Source: Campylobacter concisus
Lineage (GTDB): Bacteria; Campylobacterota; Campylobacteria; Campylobacterales; Campylobacteraceae
NCBI RefSeq assembly: GCF_001298465.1
Contig: NZ_CP012541.1
Span: 1,240,001-1,304,000 of the forward strand
DNA length: 64,000 nt
Direction: 5' to 3'
The number at the start of each line of letters is the position of its first letter. Position 1 is the stretch's first letter. The notes under the pieces were generated by a model. The model did no database searches, was not told the DNA's origin, and saw only the letters and a program-made list of their open reading frames with translations. Below are positions 53,574 to 61,779 of the stretch, piece by piece. The position numbers and the translations under genes were made by a program.

Positions 53574-54252
53574 TTCCCTCTTTCCCTTTTACTTCGCACT
53601 CTTTGCAAGCTATCATTTTAAATCCTAAGCCATTAGCCATCACTTCAAACCTCTTCATTGCTAAATTTATAGCTTTCATATCAGTGACGACGCCTTTTTT
53701 ATTTCGTTTTACGCCAACACCCACTTCAAATTGTGGCTTAAAGAGCGTGATAATGAGCGAATTTGCACTTGCTAGCTCGCCTATAGCTGGTAAAATTTCA
53801 GCTAAAGAGATAAAGCTAACATCGCAGGTTATTAGATCAAATTTATCTTGCTCTTGCTTGGCAAACTCTCTTATATCGGTCTTTTCATAAATTTTTACTC
53901 GATCATCGCTTCTTAGGCTAGTGTCCAGCTGATCGGTGCCAACATCGACGCCAGTCACGCTCTTTACGCCACGCTCAAGCAAAATTTGCATAAAGCCACC
54001 AGTTGAACTGCCGATATCAAGTGCGTTTTTGCCTGCTAGATCAAATTTCATCGCCTCTAAAAAGCTCTTTAGCTTCAAAGCACCTCGCCCAACGTAAATT
54101 TCATCAAGCAGTGAAATTTTAGCCTCGCTAACCTCGCTTGAAACCTTGGTGCAAATTTCGCCGTTTGTTAGCACCTTGCCAGATTTAATGAGCTCGCTCG
54201 CCTTGTTTCTACTGATATTTAAAATACTTGCGACGTAGTTATCAAACCTCAA
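53539..54252 (-). CDS. tlyA: TlyA rRNA 2'-O-methyltransferase
   Basis: The 237-residue protein has an N-terminal S4 domain (MRFDNYVASILNISRNKASELIKSG) and an FtsJ-like methyltransferase with ALDIGSSTGGFMQILLERG near 76-94, GVDVGTDQL and DLITCDVSFISL. TlyA methylates rRNA and affects capreomycin sensitivity in Campylobacter. It overlaps ligA by 11 nt. Confidence 0.94.
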   Translation of the reverse strand: MRFDNYVASILNISRNKASELIKSGKVLTNGEICTKVSSEVSEAKISLLDEIYVGRGALKLKSFLEAMKFDLAGKNALDIGSSTGGFMQILLERGVKSVTGVDVGTDQLDTSLRSDDRVKIYEKTDIREFAKQEQDKFDLITCDVSFISLAEILPAIGELASANSLIITLFKPQFEVGVGVKRNKKGVVTDMKAINLAMKRFEVMANGLGFKMIACKECEVKGKEGNAEFFYAFNKR

Positions 54253-56185
54253 GTTTTAGCCTCTCATATTCGTCCTCATCGATCACTCGCACGCCTAGCT
54301 CATTTGCTTTATCAAGCTTACTGCCAGCCTCCTCGCCAGCTAAGACGAAGTCCGTTTTTTTAGAAACTGAGCTTGAAATCTTTGCACCAAAACTCTCAAG
54401 CTCGGCCTTTATCTCATCCCTTGGGCGACTTAGCGTGCCAGTTATCACGACCGTTTTGCCACTTAGCGCGTTTGAGATGCTTTGCACCTGCGCCACGCTT
54501 GGCTGCACGATCTGGCTAAGAGCTAAAATTTCTGCTCTATTTACCTCAGCAAAATCAATTAGACTATTTGCCATCTCCACGCCAAAGCCCTCAAGCGAGG
54601 TTAGCTCTTCAAAGCTAGCGTCAAGCCAGCCCAGCCCAAAGCTACTTGCTAGCTTTTTAGCCGCTACTTCGCCGATGTGCTCGCAGCCAAGCCCCGTGAT
54701 AAAGCGCGATAGCTCTGCACCTTTGCTAGCTTCAATAGCATTTAAAAGGTTATTTACCTTTTTCTCTTTAAAGCCCTCAAGCACCATGAGATCATCAAAT
54801 TTAAGGCCGTAAATGTCTTTTATGCAGGCAATTAACCCCTTGTCAAATAGCAAATTTACGATCGCATCACCAAGGCCGTCTATATTTAGGCATTTTTTCG
54901 ATGCGTAGTGAATTATTGAGCCAACCACTCTTGCCCTACAGCTTAAATTTTGGCACTTCAAAAACGCTCCCTCATCAAGCAAGTGCGAGCCGCAAACTGG
55001 GCAAAATTTAGGCCTCTCTATCGCCTGCTCGCTGCCATCTCGCCTATCTTTATAAACTTTTGTTATCTTTGGAATGACGTCTCCTGAGCGGATGATGCCG
55101 ATATAGTCGTTTTTCATAACGCCAAGGCGCTCTATTTCATCAAAGTTATGAAGCGTGGCGGATTTTACATTTGCGCCATCAATATTTACCTCATCAAGCA
55201 CGCCAACAGGTGTTACTACGCCGCTTCTGCCAACCTGAAGCGCGACGTCTTTTAGCCTAGTCACCTTTTCAATGGCTGGAAATTTAAACGCCACCATAAA
55301 TTTTGGAAATTTAACAGTATAGCCCAGCTCTTCGCAGCGTGCAAGGTCGTTTACGCGTATCACCATACCATCCATCATCACACTTTTTGAGTCACGATTT
55401 GCCAAAAGCTCGTTGTATGCAGCTTCAAGCTCGTCTTTTGTTAAAATTTTGAAAAAATCATCCCTCTCAAAGCCAAGATCACGCACAAATTTCATTACCT
55501 CGCTATGATCTTTCAGCCCAAGGCTCTGCTCGCCTACGCCCCAAGGTATGAAAAGCAGCTTTCTTTTAGCAGTCACCGCACTATCAAGCTGTCTTAGACT
55601 TCCAGCTGCAGCATTTCTAGGGTTTGAAAGTGGTGCCTCGCCCTCTTTTGCGCGCTCTGCGTTTAGTAGCTCAAAATCTTCTTTTTTTATAACAACCTCG
55701 CCCCTGATTTCGATTAGCCCTTTGTAATCAATACTCTTTAAAACAGAATTTATCGTCTTTGCATTTTGCGTCACATCCTCACCAGTAACACCGTCACCCC
55801 TAGTAATCGCCCTAACCAAAACGCCATTTTCGTAGAGTAAATTTAAGCTCGCTCCATCAAATTTTGGCTCAGCCACAAAGGTCAAATTCTCTTTATCGCC
55901 ACGCTTTAGCCACGCATCAAGCTCGGCTAGATCAAAAATATCTTCCATACTCCACATGCGTTTGATGTGATTAGCCTTACTAAAGCCCTCTTTTACGGTG
56001 CCGCCCACGCGTTTTGTAGGTGAAAAGATAGAAATTTCGCTTGGATTTGCCTGCTCATAATCAAGCACCGCGTGATATAGCGCGTCATACTCCTCGTCGC
56101 TTGCAAGTGGCTCGTCCTCGTCGTAGTAGGCCTTTGCCCACGCATTTAGCATCTCTACTGCTTTTTCGTACTCTTGTTTTGTCAT
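54242..56185 (-). CDS. ligA: NAD-dependent DNA ligase LigA
   Basis: The 647-residue ligase has the adenylation motif AEPKFDGASLNLLY with catalytic lysine near 108, GEVVIKKEDFELLN, an OB fold, a four-cysteine zinc finger (CPVCGSHLLDEG...CQNLSCRAR), helix-hairpin-helix repeats and a C-terminal BRCT domain (GKTVVITGTLSRPRDEIKAE). The start is at MTKQEYEKAV with GGAGC upstream. The longer frame has no site. Confidence 0.96.
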   Translation of the reverse strand: MTKQEYEKAVEMLNAWAKAYYDEDEPLASDEEYDALYHAVLDYEQANPSEISIFSPTKRVGGTVKEGFSKANHIKRMWSMEDIFDLAELDAWLKRGDKENLTFVAEPKFDGASLNLLYENGVLVRAITRGDGVTGEDVTQNAKTINSVLKSIDYKGLIEIRGEVVIKKEDFELLNAERAKEGEAPLSNPRNAAAGSLRQLDSAVTAKRKLLFIPWGVGEQSLGLKDHSEVMKFVRDLGFERDDFFKILTKDELEAAYNELLANRDSKSVMMDGMVIRVNDLARCEELGYTVKFPKFMVAFKFPAIEKVTRLKDVALQVGRSGVVTPVGVLDEVNIDGANVKSATLHNFDEIERLGVMKNDYIGIIRSGDVIPKITKVYKDRRDGSEQAIERPKFCPVCGSHLLDEGAFLKCQNLSCRARVVGSIIHYASKKCLNIDGLGDAIVNLLFDKGLIACIKDIYGLKFDDLMVLEGFKEKKVNNLLNAIEASKGAELSRFITGLGCEHIGEVAAKKLASSFGLGWLDASFEELTSLEGFGVEMANSLIDFAEVNRAEILALSQIVQPSVAQVQSISNALSGKTVVITGTLSRPRDEIKAELESFGAKISSSVSKKTDFVLAGEEAGSKLDKANELGVRVIDEDEYERLKLEV

Positions 56186-56226
56186 TTTTGCTCCAAATTT
56201 ACACCGCATTTTATCTTAAATATACT

Positions 56227-56658
56227 TTATAAATGATCTAAATTTAGCTCTCTGGCGTCACGTAAATGGACATTTTTATAGACCTTTGCTGTCTCGTCTC
56301 TAGCCCTCATCAGCGCAAAGCCAAGTAAATTTTGTCCGTACCACTTCATAGGATTTTTCGCATTTTCATCGCTTGCGGCCAAACCTATGCCCCAAATTTT
56401 ATCAACTGGGCTTGCCTCAACCAAAACTTTACTCCCAGTTTGGAGCAAAAAGTCTCGCAAAGGGGCATTTTGGCTAAATTTTAGATAGCTAGCATTTAGC
56501 ACGACGCCAAATTTGATCTCATCCCAGACCTTAGCGTCAAAGCCTCGCACCTGCCTGCCAAGTGCCTTCATCTGCGCTGGATCTTTGGCGGATAAAATTT
56601 CCTCCAAAGCCTTTTTATCACCAAAGCATTCAGCCTTTTTAGCCTTACACTCTACCAA
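56227..56658 (-). CDS. N-terminally truncated NADAR (YbiA-like) protein
   Basis: The 143-residue frame matches the C-terminal three-quarters of NADAR-domain proteins: KAKKAECFGDKKALEEIL, ALGRQVRGFDAKVWDEIKFG and KIWGIGLA. The first 30-40 residues, which in the family hold the FSNF...EH segment and part of the active site, are missing. Upstream in frame there is GDEPSHALV and then a TGA. The only start is a TTG inside the folP stop region. It is probably a remnant left by a deletion that brought it against folP. Confidence 0.6.
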   Translation of the reverse strand: MVECKAKKAECFGDKKALEEILSAKDPAQMKALGRQVRGFDAKVWDEIKFGVVLNASYLKFSQNAPLRDFLLQTGSKVLVEASPVDKIWGIGLAASDENAKNPMKWYGQNLLGFALMRARDETAKVYKNVHLRDARELNLDHL

Positions 56659-57791
56659 AGCGTGGCTTGGCTCATCGCCTCATGCATATCAAAGAGTTGT
56701 TTATGCTCAGCCACATCGTGCGTTCTAATGATCTGTGCGCCGTTTTCGAAGGCTTTTAGATGCAGGTAAAGTGAGCCTGGTAAGCGGTCTTTGACCTCAC
56801 TTGGATAATAGTGATTTATGACTGATTTGCGGCTCGCACCAACTAATAGCGGGCAGTCAAATTTTAAAAAATGCTCTAAATGCTTGATAAGCAATAAATT
56901 TTGTTCGGCCGTCTTGCCAAAGCCAATACCCACATCAAGCACTAGTTTTTTAGCGCCAAGCTCTCTTGCAAGGGCTATCTTTTGCTCAAAAAAATCAGAA
57001 ATTTCGCCGATTAAGTCGTTATACTTTGGTGCGATCTGCATAGTAGCAGGATCGCCTTGCATATGCATCATGCAAAACTCAGCGTCATATCGCGCCGCAA
57101 GCGTAGCAAGTGAGGCGTTTGCCGTGATGTCATTTATCATTTTAAAGCCGTGATTTAGAGCAAATTCAAGGCAATAAGGATCAAAGCTATCAAGGCTAAA
57201 TTTCGCCTTTTCGTGTAAATTTAGCTTGTAAATTTCCTCCACGATATCTTTTATGCGCCTAAATTCCTCTTCACGGCCGCAATACTCGCTCCCTGGCCTT
57301 GAGCTAACACCACCAAGGTCGATATAGTGAGCTCCCGCTTCTATCATGTATTCTATTTTTGAGATACCGTTTTGCGTATTTATGCGGCTTTGTTCGTTAA
57401 AACTATCGCTATTTATATTTGCAACGCCCATTATAAGAGGCTTTGTCGGCTTTATAAATTTTGTCTCTAAAAAGGCTGCTAAATTTTTAAGCCCAAAGTC
57501 TTGCAACTTCTCTTTTTTAGCTAGCTGTCTAAGCTGTGCATTTGTCGCCATTAGCAATGCTTTATTTAGACTCTCACGGCCCAAAATCGTATCTTTATGC
57601 GTCACAAGCTCAGCTCCAACGCTTAGTGCATCTTGCTTTAGGATATTTGCCGCTGGGGTTTTTATCTCATCTATAAATATAAAATTTATCTCACTCTTTT
57701 CGTGCATGAGCTTCGCACCAGCAGGACTTGGCGAGATAGCTTTGCAAATTTCATCAAAGTCGCTTTTGTTATCTATCTTATAAAATTTCAA
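56652..57791 (-). CDS. folP: Dihydropteroate synthase
   Basis: The 379-residue enzyme condenses p-aminobenzoate with a pterin. An N-terminal region of about 115 residues is typical of Campylobacter/Helicobacter FolP. Then come LIMGVANINSDSFNEQSR, HYIDLGGVSSRPGSEY, MINDITA, MMHMQGDPATMQ, LVLDVGIGFGKT and the phosphate loop LVGASRKSVI. Sulfonamides target this enzyme. It overlaps holB by 4 nt and the NADAR fragment by 7 nt. Confidence 0.94.
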   Translation of the reverse strand: MKFYKIDNKSDFDEICKAISPSPAGAKLMHEKSEINFIFIDEIKTPAANILKQDALSVGAELVTHKDTILGRESLNKALLMATNAQLRQLAKKEKLQDFGLKNLAAFLETKFIKPTKPLIMGVANINSDSFNEQSRINTQNGISKIEYMIEAGAHYIDLGGVSSRPGSEYCGREEEFRRIKDIVEEIYKLNLHEKAKFSLDSFDPYCLEFALNHGFKMINDITANASLATLAARYDAEFCMMHMQGDPATMQIAPKYNDLIGEISDFFEQKIALARELGAKKLVLDVGIGFGKTAEQNLLLIKHLEHFLKFDCPLLVGASRKSVINHYYPSEVKDRLPGSLYLHLKAFENGAQIIRTHDVAEHKQLFDMHEAMSQATLW

Positions 57792-58408
57792 CGTCGTCCT
57801 TTTTGAAATATAGCAAGCAGTAGCGGCGTTAGCACAGCGTGAGACTTGGCGTTTAGATCCGCAAGCTTGATGAGCGAGAAAAAATAATCCATCTCATCGC
57901 CGCTAAATTTATATCCGCTATCAACCGCCTTTGTCACGATAATGCCAACAAGCTCTTTTAGCTCGTTTTTGCCAAATTTTTGAGCTTGCTCGTCTGCGAT
58001 CTTTTGATCGATAAAACTTGTTAGCTCTTTTAAGCTAAGCGATTTTAAATTTAGATCAAGAGTTATTTTTTGCTTTTTTGTGAGGTTATTTTCTATGAGC
58101 ATTCTTGATCTAATCGTTGGTAGAAGTAAATTTTTACTCTGCGTTACTATTATAAATTTGATATTTCTTGGAGGCTCTTCGATGATCTTTAAAAGTGCAT
58201 TTTGAGCCTCTGTTCTAAAAGAATTAGCATGTATTACTAAAATTTTTTCATCTTTTTCAGCAATGTATGCTTCTGCGATGACCTCCTTTGCATTTTCTAG
58301 CAAAAAATCATCACTTATATAAAATCTTAAATTATTTATACCAAACTCGTCTTCAAGCTTGGTTTTTAAATTTTCAAAATCGCTTGTAACGACGATTTTA
58401 TTAAGCAT
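57788..58408 (-). CDS. holB: DNA polymerase III delta' subunit
   Basis: The 206-residue clamp-loader subunit is of the short Campylobacter type. It has the clamp-loader motif RTEAQNALLKIIEEPPRNIKFI near 82-103 and TIRSRM (sensor-like). It lacks a Walker A, as delta' proteins often do. It ends one base before the next gene in the run nudH-lysC-hobA-holB-folP-ligA. Confidence 0.85.
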   Translation of the reverse strand: MLNKIVVTSDFENLKTKLEDEFGINNLRFYISDDFLLENAKEVIAEAYIAEKDEKILVIHANSFRTEAQNALLKIIEEPPRNIKFIIVTQSKNLLLPTIRSRMLIENNLTKKQKITLDLNLKSLSLKELTSFIDQKIADEQAQKFGKNELKELVGIIVTKAVDSGYKFSGDEMDYFFSLIKLADLNAKSHAVLTPLLLAIFQKGRR

Positions 58409-58951
58409 TTAGAGTATCACCTTTGCAAAGAGCGCCGCATCGATGCTTTTATCAAAAATTTTGCAAAGACTTATTAGTTTAATGTCTAAATTTTCATCGC
58501 TTGAGCTAAGAGTAAAGCTATTTTGTGCCTGCTCGTCAAATAGCCACATATAACTATCCTCATCGCTTTTGGCTAAATTCGCATATTTATCAAGGCTCTT
58601 TCCGATATAAAAAAACAAGTATCCGTTTGGAAAAGCAAGACTTAGCATATCTTTTAGAAGCTGTTTTTGCTCATTTGTCTCTATCTCATCAAGCGATGGA
58701 TAAAGCGATCTTAGGCTAAAAAATGGCAAAAACGGCCTTATGCTTTTTGAATGATTCATCTTTTTTAAAAGATAAATTTCAAACCATCTTCGCTCTTCAT
58801 CACTTATAGTTATAAAAGCCCTTCCTTCAAGTAAAAATTTAAGCCTAGATGCGAGCAAAGGCGTCCATTCGACACGCCTTTCCTCCATCCAGCTCATCAA
58901 AGGACCTTCGTCCCTAATAGCCTTTAACGTCCACTGAATAAAATCTTGCAT
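58409..58951 (-). CDS. hobA: HobA, DnaA-binding replication initiation factor
   Basis: The 180-residue protein matches epsilonproteobacterial HobA. HobA promotes DnaA assembly at the origin, a job done by DiaA in enterobacteria. Its start MQDFIQWTLKAIRDEGPLMS and the WMEERRVEWTPLLASRLKFL segment are characteristic. Location between lysC and holB supports it. Its ATG overlaps the lysC stop by one base (TAATG). Confidence 0.9.
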   Translation of the reverse strand: MQDFIQWTLKAIRDEGPLMSWMEERRVEWTPLLASRLKFLLEGRAFITISDEERRWFEIYLLKKMNHSKSIRPFLPFFSLRSLYPSLDEIETNEQKQLLKDMLSLAFPNGYLFFYIGKSLDKYANLAKSDEDSYMWLFDEQAQNSFTLSSSDENLDIKLISLCKIFDKSIDAALFAKVIL

Positions 58952-60156
58952 TATTTATCTAGCTTATAGGCATCATGAAGTACGCGAACCGCTAGCTCAC
59001 CATATTTTTGATCGACGATCATTGAAATTTTTATCTCGCTTGTTGAGATCATTTGGATATTTATGCCCTCTTTTGCAAGCGTTTCAAATGCCAAACATGC
59101 TACGCCGCTATGGCTCTTCATGCCGACGCCAATAACTGAGACTTTTACGATCGCATCATCAAATTCTATATGTTTTGCAGCTGAGAGCTTTTGCATAGTC
59201 TCTTTTGCCAGTTCAAGCTCGTTTTGTGGCACTGTAAAGCCTAAATTTGTAGTGCCGTCATGTCCTACGTTTTGAATTATCATATCTACGTTTATGTTTT
59301 CATGAGCTAAAGCTGTAAAAATTTCTGCTGCGATGCCAGGCTTATCAACTACGCCCCTTAGTGTTACTCTTGCTTGATTTTTATCTAGTGCTATTCCGCT
59401 TACTAAAACTGCTTCCATATTGTCATCTTCCTTTGCTATTAATGTACCTTCGTTGTGATTAAAGCTACTTCTTGTAATGAGTTTTACATTTAGTTTTTTT
59501 GCCAGCTCGACTGAGCGATTTTGTAGTACCTTTGCTCCGGCAGAGGCGAGCTCAAGCATCTCATCGTAGCTTATTTGCTCTAGTTTTTTTGCCTTTTTTT
59601 CTATCCTTGGGTCAGTTGTATAAACTCCATCAACATCGGTAAAAATTTCGCATAGATCAGCATCAAGCGCCCCTGCTAATGCAACTGCACTAAGATCACT
59701 ACCACCTCTACCAAGGGTTGTGATATTACCTTTTTCATCTATACCTTGAAAGCCAGCCACAACTACGATTTTGCCAGCTTTTAGCTCGGCTTTTAGCCTA
59801 GCAGTCTCTATCCTTTCGATCCTTGCTTTTGTATGAATATCATCAGTAATTATGCCTGCCATCGCACCTGTCATACCCACACACGCATAGCCTTTTGCAT
59901 TAAGCGCAATCGTTAAAAGCGCGGTCGTTACTTGCTCTCCAGAGCTTAAAAGCATATCAGTGGCGACGCCATCTGGATGTTTTGAAAAATACTCACTATA
60001 TTCAACCAATTGATTTGTAACTCCGCTCATCGCAGAAACTACCACAACTACGTCTGCACCGCTATTTTTTGTCTCAATGACTCTATTTGCCACAGCTTCG
60101 ATGCGTTCAAGTGTTCCTACGCTAGTTCCGCCAAATTTTTGAACGATTAACATCAA
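58951..60156 (-). CDS. lysC: Aspartokinase
   Basis: The 401-residue kinase makes aspartyl phosphate for lysine and threonine synthesis. It has VQKFGGTSVGTLERIEAVAN at the N-terminus, LGRGGSDLSAVALA near 148-161, FTDVDGVYTTDP and two C-terminal ACT domains with VRVTLRGVVDKPG-like and SVIGVGMKSHSGV segments, the sites of feedback control. It overlaps nudH by 4 nt. Confidence 0.95.
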   Translation of the reverse strand: MMLIVQKFGGTSVGTLERIEAVANRVIETKNSGADVVVVVSAMSGVTNQLVEYSEYFSKHPDGVATDMLLSSGEQVTTALLTIALNAKGYACVGMTGAMAGIITDDIHTKARIERIETARLKAELKAGKIVVVAGFQGIDEKGNITTLGRGGSDLSAVALAGALDADLCEIFTDVDGVYTTDPRIEKKAKKLEQISYDEMLELASAGAKVLQNRSVELAKKLNVKLITRSSFNHNEGTLIAKEDDNMEAVLVSGIALDKNQARVTLRGVVDKPGIAAEIFTALAHENINVDMIIQNVGHDGTTNLGFTVPQNELELAKETMQKLSAAKHIEFDDAIVKVSVIGVGMKSHSGVACLAFETLAKEGINIQMISTSEIKISMIVDQKYGELAVRVLHDAYKLDK

Positions 60157-60617
60157 AAATATCCTTTCTCTTTAAAATAACTCAAAACCTTTTCATAAAT
60201 AGGTTTTTTAAAGTGATTTATATTTTCTAAACTTCTACCAAAATCTACAAATTTATACTCGCTAAACTCTGGATGCTCTGTCTTTAAATTTATGCTGGCA
60301 CCATTTTTAAGTCTAACCAAAAAATATTTTTGTGTCTGTCCATCAAATGGATAAAATTTCTTTGTCGCGTTTGCTGGAAAGTCGTAGCTTAGCCACTGCG
60401 GATACTCATCTAAGATATCGATTTTATCAGTTCCGATCTCTTCTTTAAGCTCCCTTTTTAAGGCCTGCTTTGGACTCTCACCTTCATCTATTCCACCTTG
60501 AGGAAACTGCCAAATATCGTCCATATCCACCCTTTTTGCGACTAAAATTTCACATTTAAATGGATACAAGCTAGACAAAATAACAGCTGCCACATTTGGT
60601 CTGTATTTTTTTTGCAT
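60153..60617 (-). CDS. rppH: RNA pyrophosphohydrolase (Nudix)
   Basis: The 154-residue Nudix enzyme removes pyrophosphate from 5' RNA ends. The Nudix box GGIDEGESPKQALKRELKEE is at about 40-59, with IWQFPQGG before it and QKYFLVRLKNG after. RppH-like start MQKKYRPNVAAVIL. In C. jejuni the gene is called nudA/nudH and likewise precedes lysC. Confidence 0.93.
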   Translation of the reverse strand: MQKKYRPNVAAVILSSLYPFKCEILVAKRVDMDDIWQFPQGGIDEGESPKQALKRELKEEIGTDKIDILDEYPQWLSYDFPANATKKFYPFDGQTQKYFLVRLKNGASINLKTEHPEFSEYKFVDFGRSLENINHFKKPIYEKVLSYFKEKGYF

Positions 60618-60680
60618 GATTTTTCCAAAAATTTTATTTGGGATAATAACTAAAAAGAGTTAAGAGATAGATAAATAAGA

Positions 60681-61778
60681 CTACTTTTTACGACGTTTGT
60701 AGTAAATCACACAGCCACTAAAAAGTAGCACGCCAACTCCACAAGAAGCCATAAAAAAGATAACTTTTCCAGCCTCTCCGAATGTATATCCAGCGTGCAA
60801 ATCAAGCATAAATTTATAAATTTCAAAAGATTTTGGCATGGTGTTTTTTAAAATTTCTCCACTTGCCGTATCGACCGCAAGCCTAACGCCATCACTCTCA
60901 CTAGCACCTTTTGGCAAGTAAAAGATCATAAATTTTACGCCGTCTTTATTGAGAATAAAATTTAAAGCGTCAAATTCATTTCCAAATTTTAAAGTAAAAA
61001 TTTCATAAGCTTTTTTAAGATTTTCTACCTTTTGCCCATCATTTAGACTAAAGCCATTTTTGCTAGTAAAATTTGGCTTTTTAAAGACCTTCTCTTCGCC
61101 ACAAATTTGATTTATAGCCTTAGCAAAGTTCTCATAAGAAAAGTATAGACCGCTAATACAGATAATAAGCAAAATGACCCCCAAATAAAGCCCTAAAAAT
61201 CCGTGCAGCGAATATAAAAATGCAAATTTCTTTGCCTTTAGATTTAGCTTAAAGGCGCTAATAAATTTACTTCTAAATCTCCAAAAATGTATTAGCACTC
61301 CGGTTATTAAAATCACAAGTAGTGCAAGCGTCGAAATCGCCACTAGCTCACTTGCGATTTTAGATAAATTTTCATTTTTAAATAGAGCTAGTCCTAGATT
61401 TTTATGTAAATTTAAAGCTAGGCCTATAAATTTTTCCACACTATTTTCAGAGACTACCTCGCCCGTATATGGATCTATAAAGAACGACTTAAACTCGCCA
61501 TTCTCACTTGTGCCGCTTACTACATAAGCTCTATTTGCCTCGCCTTTTATCTTTATATAACTAAGGTTAAAATTTGGCCAGGTCTTACTAAAGACCTTTA
61601 AAATTTCATCTATTTTTAAAGCACTTTTATTAGTTGCTATATCTATCTTATCTTTGCTAAAAGCTTCAATTACCTCATCGTGATACGAAATAATCGCTCC
61701 ACTAATTGAGATTATCAAAAGTGGCAAAGCAAAGATAAGAGCTAAAATTAAGTGAAATTTCCGCCAAATTTTAAACAT
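60681..61778 (-). CDS. PepSY-domain membrane protein
   Basis: The 365-residue PepSY-TM (PiuB-like) protein has about four membrane helices and the WRKFHLILALIFALPLLIISISG N-terminal segment with its conserved histidine. It also has SLHGFLGLYLGVILLIICISG near 200-220. The C-terminal helix ends in the basic tail YYKRRKK. Such proteins are thought to act in siderophore or heme iron reduction or release. It starts 1 nt after the TonB receptor stop, so they are cotranscribed and probably Fur-controlled. Confidence 0.85.
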   Translation of the reverse strand: MFKIWRKFHLILALIFALPLLIISISGAIISYHDEVIEAFSKDKIDIATNKSALKIDEILKVFSKTWPNFNLSYIKIKGEANRAYVVSGTSENGEFKSFFIDPYTGEVVSENSVEKFIGLALNLHKNLGLALFKNENLSKIASELVAISTLALLVILITGVLIHFWRFRSKFISAFKLNLKAKKFAFLYSLHGFLGLYLGVILLIICISGLYFSYENFAKAINQICGEEKVFKKPNFTSKNGFSLNDGQKVENLKKAYEIFTLKFGNEFDALNFILNKDGVKFMIFYLPKGASESDGVRLAVDTASGEILKNTMPKSFEIYKFMLDLHAGYTFGEAGKVIFFMASCGVGVLLFSGCVIYYKRRKK

Positions 61779-61779
61779 T

